In this document: positions 57,321-64,000 of the stretch, piece after piece
How positions within the stretch are numbered: the stretch's first letter is position 1
How the letters are laid out: the number at the start of each line of letters is the position of its first letter
Source of the DNA: Fluoribacter dumoffii NY 23
GTDB lineage: Bacteria > Pseudomonadota > Gammaproteobacteria > Legionellales > Legionellaceae
Direction of reading: 5' to 3'
Assembly (NCBI RefSeq): GCF_000236165.1
Contig: NZ_CM001375.1
Coordinates: forward strand, 16,341-80,340
Length of the DNA stretch: 64,000 nucleotides
Made by a program: the position numbers and the translations under genes
Notes under the pieces: model-generated
The model's database searches: none
What the model saw: only the letters and a program-made list of their open reading frames with translations
What the model was told of the DNA's origin: nothing

Positions 57321-58280
57321 ATGATGGAAGTCAACCAACAACAACGGCTTATCGAAGTAGTTTCTTATGATGCTAATTGGCCTATGCAATTTGAACAGGA
57401 AGCAGAGCGAATTAAAAAAGCATTAGGTAGTAATTGCATTGAAATTCATCATATCGGTTCCACTTCAGTACCTGGTTTGGCTGCAAAACCAATCATCGAT
57501 ATGATTCCAGTTGTTTTGGAACTAAGCAAAGTAGATAGTGCCAATGCTGCCATGAAAGCCCTGGGCTATGAAGCAAAAGGAGAATACGGAATTCCATTTC
57601 GCCGCTATTTTCAAAAGGGAGATAACCAAAGAACTCATCATGCTCATATTTTTGAGTTTGGAAACCCAGAAATCGAGCGCCATTTAAAATTTAGGGACTG
57701 GATGAGAGCAAATCCAGAAGATAGAGTAGCCTATGCTCGTTTAAAACAAGAGTTAGCACATCAACATCCCTATGACATTACTGCCTATTGCGTGGGTAAA
57801 GAGGATTTTATCGCAGCTATTGATAGAAAAGCAGGATTTAATGGATTAAGAGTGGTTAAGGCATTAACACCTCGTGAATGGGATAAAGTACGCCATTTTA
57901 GACAATTCTATTTTTTTGATAAGGCAGGGCTTTCTGATCCATATACTTGGACTTTTGAGCATGAAGCTCATGTTCATTTTGTTTTATCTCAAGGAAGCGA
58001 CATCATTGGTTATGCCCATCTGCAATTATGGCCTCACAAAAGAGCAGCTTTGCGCATCATTGTGATTGATGAGGAAAAAAGAAACCACCAATATGGTGGC
58101 CAATTCTTGGCGTTATGTGAAAAGTGGCTAAAAACACAAGGCTATCAAAGCTTGCACGTGGAGTCTTCACCGGATGCGCTAAGATTTTATAGAAATAATG
58201 ATTACATCGACATGCCATTTGATGATCCAGATGGCTATGAAGGTGATGCGAGAGATACTGCAGTAGGGAAAATACTATGA
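57321..58280 (+). CDS. GrpB-like domain fused to GNAT acetyltransferase
   Basis: A 319-residue protein in two parts. Residues 8-170 match the GrpB/UPF0157 family, which has a nucleotidyltransferase-like fold: HHIGSTSVPGLAAKPIIDM, then FRRYFQKG and HAHIFEFG. Residues 175-319 are a GNAT domain: AALRIIVIDEEKRNHQYGGQFL is the acetyl-CoA binding loop and ALRFYRNNDY the end. The start directly follows the previous stop. Fusion of two possible drug-modifying folds suggests two activities or a sensor plus enzyme. Confidence 0.88.
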   Translation: MMEVNQQQRLIEVVSYDANWPMQFEQEAERIKKALGSNCIEIHHIGSTSVPGLAAKPIIDMIPVVLELSKVDSANAAMKALGYEAKGEYGIPFRRYFQKGDNQRTHHAHIFEFGNPEIERHLKFRDWMRANPEDRVAYARLKQELAHQHPYDITAYCVGKEDFIAAIDRKAGFNGLRVVKALTPREWDKVRHFRQFYFFDKAGLSDPYTWTFEHEAHVHFVLSQGSDIIGYAHLQLWPHKRAALRIIVIDEEKRNHQYGGQFLALCEKWLKTQGYQSLHVESSPDALRFYRNNDYIDMPFDDPDGYEGDARDTAVGKIL

Positions 58281-59761
58281 TTCAAATCGAAAAAATAACG
58301 GGAGATTTAGCTCAATCCTTATGTCGAACCATTACAAAGGATTTGCCAGAATACTTTGGTTTGCCAGAAGCGAACGAGCACTACGCAATAGGTGTGACCA
58401 CACGCACTAATTTTGCGGCAAAAGATGGGGATAATACGTTTGGCCTTGTTTCAATTGATTTTCCCTATCCTGATAATGCTAATATTTACTGGATGGCTGT
58501 AAAACGTGATTATCATCGTCAAGGTGTAGGAAAGCAATTAATCAAAACGGCTTGCCATTTTGCTGCAACACAAGGTGCTAAAACTATAACCGTTGAAACC
58601 CTAAGCCCCTCTGAATTGGAAGAGAATTACCTTAAAACCTACCGATTCTATCAGTCCGTTGGTTTTAACCCTCTTTTGGATTTAAAACCAGCAGGATATG
58701 AGTGGAATATGGTGTACATGATGAAACAGCTTGAAGCTTTAGCAGAAAACCAATCGTCAATTGCCATTAAGCCACTAGAATTATGCGATATCCCCGTTTT
58801 GGTCGATGCGTTTCAAAAAGCAAATTGGCAAAAACCTTACGTTTTGTTTGAAGGGTACTATCAAGAACAAGAACAGTCTGAGCGAGTCGTTTGGGTGGCC
58901 TATGTTCAAGACCAAATCGCGGGCTATGTTACTCTAAAATGGACCTCACACTATAAACCTTTTTCTCATAAAGGAATCCCAGAAATTATGGACTTAAATG
59001 TATTGCCTGCTTTCCGCAAGCGTGGAATAGGCAGTGCTTTGCTCACTATTGCTGAAGAAAATGCAGCCAGTCAGTGTGATGTTGTAGGAATTGGTGTTGG
59101 ATTATATGGTGGTCCTGATGGCGGATATGGACAAGCTCAACGACTTTATGCTAACCGAGGTTATATTCCTGATGGTTTAGGGGTAACTTATCATTATAAA
59201 CCAACCATTCCTGGGGAAACATATCCCTTGGATGATGATTTAATTTTGTGGTTTACCAAAAAAGTAACCAAACATTTGCATGTAGAAAGAGATACTGTAA
59301 CTAAAAAAACAACTGATAGCTGCGATGTATATGTACCAAACACAAAATATAAATTGGAGTTCAATGCCAAAGATTCATTTAAAATTATCGATCAAAAGTT
59401 GTTTGAGTTTAATAAATTGTGTGTCTCTGCAACACAACAACCGGAATTAATTGATATAAACGTTACGATTAAAAACGGTGATGAGGTAATAGCGGGTATT
59501 TGTTCGGAGGTTTATACATGGAATATCCTGTACATCAGTGTCTTTTTTGTTGAGGAAAAATATCGGAACCAAGGTTTGGGTACCCTTTTACTCAATAAAG
59601 TTGAGGAGAAAGCAAAAGAATTAGGAGTCAGTTTAATTCACCTCGATACCTTTGATTTTCAAGCAAAAGATTTTTATCTCAAACATGGTTATGAAGAGTT
59701 TGGGGTTCTGGATGACTGTCCAAAAGGTCATCAGCGTTATTATATGAAGAAGGTGCTATGA
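58277..59761 (+). CDS. Triple GNAT acetyltransferase
   Basis: A 494-residue protein with three GNAT units in a row. Unit 1 (1-150) has VKRDYHRQGVGKQLIKTA. Unit 2 (155-330) has LNVLPAFRKRGIGSALL. Unit 3 (350-494) has VEEKYRNQGLGTLLLNKVEE. Each carries the R/Q-x-x-G-x-G/A acetyl-CoA loop. It overlaps its neighbours by 4 bases on each side (ATGA). Such proteins acetylate small molecules, often antibiotics or toxins; three copies in one chain is unusual. Confidence 0.9.
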   Translation: MIQIEKITGDLAQSLCRTITKDLPEYFGLPEANEHYAIGVTTRTNFAAKDGDNTFGLVSIDFPYPDNANIYWMAVKRDYHRQGVGKQLIKTACHFAATQGAKTITVETLSPSELEENYLKTYRFYQSVGFNPLLDLKPAGYEWNMVYMMKQLEALAENQSSIAIKPLELCDIPVLVDAFQKANWQKPYVLFEGYYQEQEQSERVVWVAYVQDQIAGYVTLKWTSHYKPFSHKGIPEIMDLNVLPAFRKRGIGSALLTIAEENAASQCDVVGIGVGLYGGPDGGYGQAQRLYANRGYIPDGLGVTYHYKPTIPGETYPLDDDLILWFTKKVTKHLHVERDTVTKKTTDSCDVYVPNTKYKLEFNAKDSFKIIDQKLFEFNKLCVSATQQPELIDINVTIKNGDEVIAGICSEVYTWNILYISVFFVEEKYRNQGLGTLLLNKVEEKAKELGVSLIHLDTFDFQAKDFYLKHGYEEFGVLDDCPKGHQRYYMKKVL

Positions 59762-59970
59762 GTTTTATTAAAAAAGGAATATACCGTCATTATAAAGGCA
59801 ATCTGTATGAAGTGATTGATATTGCCAGGCATTCGGAAAGCTTAGAAGATATGGTGGTTTACAGAGCGCTTTACGGCGATTTTGAACTATGGGTTCGACC
59901 TCTCAAAATGTTCCTTGAAAACATTGAGATAAATGGTGAGCTCCAAAAAAGATTTGAATTACATGAATAA
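59758..59970 (+). CDS. DUF1653 small protein
   Basis: A 70-residue protein with the DUF1653 pattern: KGIYRHYKGNLYEVIDIARHSES, then VVYRALYGDFELWVRPLKMF. These are small beta-rich proteins of unknown role found alone or beside enzymes. It overlaps the triple GNAT by 4 bases and the ATPase by 8, so it is translated in the same chain. Confidence 0.9.
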   Translation: MSFIKKGIYRHYKGNLYEVIDIARHSESLEDMVVYRALYGDFELWVRPLKMFLENIEINGELQKRFELHE

Positions 59971-60535
59971 ATTAGAACAAGCAAATCGTTTTATCTTTAC
60001 TGGCACCCCAGGCAGTGGAAAAACTTCTGTTATTTTGGCATTGAAAAGATTAGGGTATGTAGTGATTCCTGAGTCTGCAACAGATGTCATTGCAGAGGAA
60101 CAGGCAAAGGGAATTATGCGTCCATGGGAAGAGACTGATTTTGTAGATAAGATTGTTTTAACACAAAAATTAAGGCAATTGAATGCTCAAGGTGCGTTGC
60201 AATTTTATGACCGATCGCCATTTTGTGCTTATGCATTGGGGCGTTATTCCGCTCATTGGCATAAAAATGATTTTACACCCTCACCTATCTTATTAGCTGA
60301 AGTTGACCACTGCCTAAAAGCTAGTATTTATCAACGCAAAGTATTCTTTTTTGAGAACTTGGGGTTTATTGAACCAACTTCAGCTCGCAAAATCAGTTAT
60401 GAAGACGCCCTTATTTTTGAGCAAATTCACATAGATGTATATAAAGAGTTTGGTTTTGAAATCATGCTCATGCCTAAAAAAACGATTACAGAGCGCTGTG
60501 AATTTGTTCTTGAAACGTTAGGCATAAAAAAATAA
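59963..60535 (+). CDS. P-loop ATPase/kinase-like protein (AAA_28)
   Basis: A 190-residue soluble protein starting at the ATG 59963 inside the end of the DUF1653 gene. Walker A is GTPGSGKTS (near 12-20). FYDRSPFCAYALGRY and the ESATDVIAEEQAKG region are features of the AAA_28 family, whose fold resembles nucleoside or antibiotic kinases. It closes the operon. A phosphotransferase activity on a drug is possible but not proved. Confidence 0.85.
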   Translation: MNKLEQANRFIFTGTPGSGKTSVILALKRLGYVVIPESATDVIAEEQAKGIMRPWEETDFVDKIVLTQKLRQLNAQGALQFYDRSPFCAYALGRYSAHWHKNDFTPSPILLAEVDHCLKASIYQRKVFFFENLGFIEPTSARKISYEDALIFEQIHIDVYKEFGFEIMLMPKKTITERCEFVLETLGIKK

Positions 60536-60559
60536 ATATCAATTTTATGAAAAAACCGC

Positions 60560-60590
60560 TTGACCCTATTGTTACTATATATCTTACCTT
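60560..60590 (+). promoter_or_regulatory. Long-spacer promoter of the MerR-family gene
   Basis: TTGACC (60560-60565) and TACCTT (60585-60590) are separated by 19 bases, the over-long spacing typical of promoters activated by MerR proteins. It lies just upstream of the MerR gene, suggesting self-regulation. Confidence 0.5.
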
Positions 60591-60611
60591 TGTTCTTAAG
60601 GAGGTAATACT

Positions 60612-61556
60612 ATGACTCAATGGTTCGTAAAAGACTTAAGCAAATTAACTGGTGTTTCGGTGCAAACATTGCATCATTATGATCGCATTGGTTTACTTAA
60701 ACCTTCATTACGACAGTCCAATGGGTATCGTATTTACTCCGAGAAGGATTTATTGAAATTACAACAGATTATTGCTTTAAAGTTTTTTGGTTTTGAGCTA
60801 TCACAAATCAAAACCTTGCTCTCTGAAGAACGTCACGCGCTAAACCATTTTGAAGCCCAAGCTCAAGTGTTAGAACAAAAAGCATTGGCATGTACTTCCG
60901 GAGCTAAAACCTTAAGAAGCATTATAGACTCTGTTGATGTCAATCAATCCATTCCATGGGAAACCATTATACAACTGATTGAGGTATATAAAATGGCAGA
61001 GCATCTTGAACATGATTGGGTTAAGGAAATATTTACTCCTGATGAGCTCAAACAATACGTAGCATTTGAAAAGGAAATGAAAACAAATAACAAGGCTGAG
61101 TTTGAAAAACAATGGCATCAACTTTTAGATGAATTGAAACAAAGTATGAAACACGATCCTGATTCCACTATAGGTATCCAAACAGGGAAAAACTACATGG
61201 AATGGGTTAATAGCGTATACGGTAAAAAATATGCCCATCTGAGAACCAAAAAATGGGAAAAAGGATTTGGAGAAGGAAAAGGTCTTGATGAAATTGGTTT
61301 AACACCAGAGATTATGACATGGTTAGAGAAGGCTTTAGACGCTTATTGGAAGCATAGGCTTTATGGTATTCTTGAACAAGTAGGCAAAACGCCAGACTCC
61401 AACATATTAACGCTTTGGAATAAGGCATTAGATGATATGTATGGCGAAGAAACTTCACGAAAATATGCTGTTTGTGATATTGCTTTGAAGGATGAAAAGG
61501 TCAGTCCAGAAGCAAAGACTTGGCTCAAAAGTATCGTAGATGCTTACAACATGTAA
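60612..61556 (+). CDS. MerR-family regulator with large ligand-binding domain
   Basis: A 314-residue protein behind AAGGAGG. The N-terminal MerR winged helix (about 4-75) has VKDLSKLTGVSVQTLHHYDRIGLL and NGYRIYSEKDLLKLQQI. A coiled-coil helix follows. Residues 120-314 are a helical domain, perhaps of the TipAS type that captures antibiotics; by eye that match is weak. It likely senses a drug and activates its own promoter, and possibly the preceding operon. Confidence 0.9.
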   Translation: MTQWFVKDLSKLTGVSVQTLHHYDRIGLLKPSLRQSNGYRIYSEKDLLKLQQIIALKFFGFELSQIKTLLSEERHALNHFEAQAQVLEQKALACTSGAKTLRSIIDSVDVNQSIPWETIIQLIEVYKMAEHLEHDWVKEIFTPDELKQYVAFEKEMKTNNKAEFEKQWHQLLDELKQSMKHDPDSTIGIQTGKNYMEWVNSVYGKKYAHLRTKKWEKGFGEGKGLDEIGLTPEIMTWLEKALDAYWKHRLYGILEQVGKTPDSNILTLWNKALDDMYGEETSRKYAVCDIALKDEKVSPEAKTWLKSIVDAYNM

Positions 61557-61575
61557 AAAAATAGCTATAAATTTT

Positions 61576-61600
61576 GGATCGGTCTTGTTTTTACCGATCC
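61576..61600 (+). terminator. Hairpin after the MerR gene
   Basis: GGATCGGT and ACCGATCC are perfect 8-base arms with a 9-base loop, 19 bases after the stop. The loop holds a T run but no T run follows the hairpin, so its effect is uncertain. Confidence 0.5.
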
Positions 61601-61746
61601 AATCTCAACGGAATCCATTTTAGGTTCTTCTTTCCGTCTAGAAAACGGCTAATCTAAACATCCGACAATGTTAAAAATTTGTAAAAAAATACTGATTGAG
61701 AATAAATTTTACGGCATAGGGTATAATTAACTTACTTGTTTTTATT

Positions 61747-64000
61747 ATGATCAATTGTATGTCTTATGCAAAAATGGCGGAATTACTTTTGCTGGATGTC
61801 ATGTCTAAAGCACAAATTCCAGGAATTTCTATTGCCTTTATAAGCAGTGATGGAATCATATCTACTCAAGAAAAAGGGCTTACAGATGGTTGCGGCCTTT
61901 TTGCAATACCTGTTGATCCACTCAAATATCCCTTTCATAAGTTGGGATTAGGAACTAAAGATGCTGTAGTTCTATTTGACGACACACTTTATTATGTGAA
62001 TCAAACAACACAAAGCGTTCATCAAATACAGTTAAATGAAAGTAATCAATCCTCATATCAAAAGTTACGAGAAAGTTGTACTGATACTTATAAATTGGCC
62101 AATTCTCAAGAATCTGAATTAATAACTACTCTAACAGGCCTTGCACCACCTACAAAAGTGCAACCAGAAACCGTTTTTGGAGCAGCCTCGCTAAGCAAAC
62201 CCGTATTTGCCTATTTAGTACAAAAATTGATGCAGTCCAATGCGGCGAATCAAGCAAAGCGCGGGACAGGTAAATTTAATTTGGATAAATTCAACCTGAG
62301 TCAATTTGATTTAGATACTCCTCTTTTTCATATTCTACCATTAGAAGAATTTGAGATAGATGGAATGAAATTTGATATGTCTGACAAATCTGCTGTTGTC
62401 TGTGCTAAAGCACTCACTGCAAGGATGGTGTTATCACATACAACAGGCCTTGCTCATGGTGAAATGAAGTTTCAGTTCATTCCTAACCCTAAAGAAAAAG
62501 ATTCTAAAGAAAAAATGCATGGATACTCAAATGTTGGTATCGTGTACTTACAACAAGTGATTGAAAAATTGACTGAAGCAAATCTAGAAACATTGGCCAA
62601 AAACCATGTATTTGATCGTTGTGACATGACTCATAGCACTTATGAGCCATTAAAGGCCTATCACTCGCTTTTGCATGCTGAAAAAGAACCCTTGTTTGAT
62701 GAAATGAAACCTGGTCAGATTGTCATACTAAAAGAAGATGAGCAACTAACAGCATATTGGTTAGATAATGGAAAAATAGTCAATCGCTCCTTTCCGGAAA
62801 GAGTAGTTTCAAGCATTCTTGAACAGTTACCTGATAAAGGTAAACTTTCAAACAATCCGGAGCTGATTGGAGCTGTAGTCTCACAATATGGATGTAAAGA
62901 ACCCAAACCATGTGCCGCCAATACACTAAGAACTACGGCATCAGATTATGCACAGTTTGTCAAACATCTAAGCCATGACAGCTCGATTGAAAATCCTTTT
63001 ATTCCGCATGCCTTCATGACGCACGATAGAGGTTTGGCGGGAGCAATTGGAATTGCTAGAGACAAGATACGCGATTCCATTTTAAGCCATGTTGCATGGG
63101 GTTTAGGTTGGGGGTTACAAACCAATGAAAAAGAAGAGGTTGTTACCGCCTATCATTCGGGTGACATGAATGATTGCAGAGCGTGGGTTGCAATCAATTT
63201 AAAGGATAAGAGTGCCATGGTATTTTTCGCTAATTCACATAATGGACATATTCTTGCGGAACAAATTGTCCCTTCGACAATTCAAATAGAACTGGCTTCG
63301 AACTATTTTTTTCCAAAATGGGGTTTTGCTAGAACTATTGATGAGCTAGGGGGTAAAACTAATAATTGGGGCATCAATCCACTTCCAAGACCCAATCCAT
63401 CTAAAGAACGGACAAGTTCTTTAAGTGAATTGCAAAAAAGAACTAGTATCCCAAGTATTGCCACAGCAATTATTTCTGACCGCGGAGTTGTTACTACAGA
63501 AGAGGTAGGTGTGACTAATGTCAGCAAACCTGAAGAAGTTACTAGTTCGACTGTTTTTGAAGCCGCTTCATTGAGTAAACCTGTATTTGCTTATATTGTA
63601 TTGAAACTAGCGCAAAAAGATCTCATTGATTTAGACAAACCACTCCATGAATACGGCGATTTTGGTCCTCCACAGATGCGAACTGATAAAAATTATAAAA
63701 AATTAACTGCCCGTATGATCCTATCCCATCAAGCAGGCTTACCTAACGAATTTTCATCACCAGAATCTCTAAAGTATGTCTCTGAAGTAGGAAAACAATT
63801 TGATTATTCAGGAGTAGCTTATCAATTTCTAGGTGAAATTGTGGAACACATTACTGCAAAATCACTGGAAGCTTTAGCTCAAGAAGAGTTTGCTAAGATA
63901 GGTATGACTGATAGTAGTTTCATGCCACCAACGGGTTGCAGTCTTATTAAACTGCCAGATGAAGAGGAAGAACCAACTCCTGAACGCATTAAAAAATTAT
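61747..64000 (+). CDS. Tandem serine beta-lactamase-like protein (runs off the right edge)
   Basis: The frame is open from ATG 61747 to the window end (over 750 residues); in-frame ATGs at 61759 and 61774 are alternatives. It holds two class-C-like serine hydrolase units. Unit 1 has SLSK (148-151), the YSN motif (near 260) and a closing region with AWGLGWG. Unit 2 has SLSK (608-611), YSG (near 687) and is cut by the edge. The S-x-x-K and Tyr motifs mark penicillin-binding-type esterases. In unit 1 about 90 residues are inserted before the active serine (residues 45-135), absent from unit 2. A large tandem hydrolase of this kind could be a secreted effector. Confidence 0.85.
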   Translation, partial: MINCMSYAKMAELLLLDVMSKAQIPGISIAFISSDGIISTQEKGLTDGCGLFAIPVDPLKYPFHKLGLGTKDAVVLFDDTLYYVNQTTQSVHQIQLNESNQSSYQKLRESCTDTYKLANSQESELITTLTGLAPPTKVQPETVFGAASLSKPVFAYLVQKLMQSNAANQAKRGTGKFNLDKFNLSQFDLDTPLFHILPLEEFEIDGMKFDMSDKSAVVCAKALTARMVLSHTTGLAHGEMKFQFIPNPKEKDSKEKMHGYSNVGIVYLQQVIEKLTEANLETLAKNHVFDRCDMTHSTYEPLKAYHSLLHAEKEPLFDEMKPGQIVILKEDEQLTAYWLDNGKIVNRSFPERVVSSILEQLPDKGKLSNNPELIGAVVSQYGCKEPKPCAANTLRTTASDYAQFVKHLSHDSSIENPFIPHAFMTHDRGLAGAIGIARDKIRDSILSHVAWGLGWGLQTNEKEEVVTAYHSGDMNDCRAWVAINLKDKSAMVFFANSHNGHILAEQIVPSTIQIELASNYFFPKWGFARTIDELGGKTNNWGINPLPRPNPSKERTSSLSELQKRTSIPSIATAIISDRGVVTTEEVGVTNVSKPEEVTSSTVFEAASLSKPVFAYIVLKLAQKDLIDLDKPLHEYGDFGPPQMRTDKNYKKLTARMILSHQAGLPNEFSSPESLKYVSEVGKQFDYSGVAYQFLGEIVEHITAKSLEALAQEEFAKIGMTDSSFMPPTGCSLIKLPDEEEEPTPERIKKL

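Noticed and set aside
62715-63527. Minus-strand frames within the tandem beta-lactamase-like gene
   Set aside because: They lie antisense to a long, well-supported coding frame with catalytic motifs and have no start signals of their own.
1-64000. tRNA genes, integrase or attachment sites marking element ends
   Set aside because: None recognised by reading; the element's boundaries are probably outside the window or not visible without alignment.

Overview
The window looks like one flank of an F-type (MOBF) conjugative element, an ICE or plasmid, and its cargo, in an AT-rich gammaproteobacterium. Legionella or a close relative is the best guess. This rests on overall protein style, an F-like tra end (TraG, TraD, TraI), Legionella-like accessory genes and low GC. 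It is an inference, not a database result.

Region 1 (1-10.7 kb) is the distal end of the transfer operon. It holds the TraG C-terminus, a small membrane protein in the traS (entry exclusion) position, the TraD coupling protein, and a 1944-residue TraI with relaxase, tandem helicase and a primase-like Toprim tail. A divergent TraM-like relaxosome gene and a probable oriT follow. The oriT shows repeated AATAGGTGTG boxes, a hairpin, and a GGGGTGTG core very like the F nic site. If nicking follows the F rule, DNA enters the recipient from about 10618 towards higher coordinates, so the next genes are the leading region.

Region 2 (10.7-21 kb) is that inferred leading region. It has several small hypothetical genes, a DUF932 gene and a divergent partner sharing a duplicated promoter-leader, a HigBA module next to a helicase fused to a PD-(D/E)XK-type nuclease (defence candidate), DinJ/YafQ and MazEF toxin-antitoxin pairs, and a serine resolvase.

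Region 3 (21-28 kb) is insertion scar. It contains a decayed methyltransferase copy whose intact relative is at 49.7 kb, an IS91-type transposase cut by an intact IS3-family element with exact 3-bp target duplication, two Hsp20 genes (one exported) behind a sigma-32-type promoter, and a second, decayed IS3-like element.

Region 4 (28-50 kb) is envelope and stress cargo: an HlyD/RbbA/ABC-2 exporter operon, a diguanylate cyclase, a Ca2+/cation exchanger, an outer-membrane factor followed by MarR-EmrA-EmrB, a FIST sensor, and a minus-strand cluster of NhaA, SDR reductase, universal stress protein and P-type ATPase.

Region 5 (50-64 kb) starts with signalling remnants: a receiver, a DgcZ-like CZB-GGDEF gene split by one base, and a 5'-truncated PAS-GGDEF gene. 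A tightly overlapping seven-gene operon follows: ABC-F, ABC exporter, aminoglycoside-type nucleotidyltransferase, GrpB-GNAT, triple GNAT, DUF1653 and AAA_28. It is preceded by a consensus promoter and an attenuator-like terminator, and followed by a MerR-family gene. It resembles a multi-mechanism antibiotic-resistance operon. The window ends inside a large tandem serine beta-lactamase-like protein.
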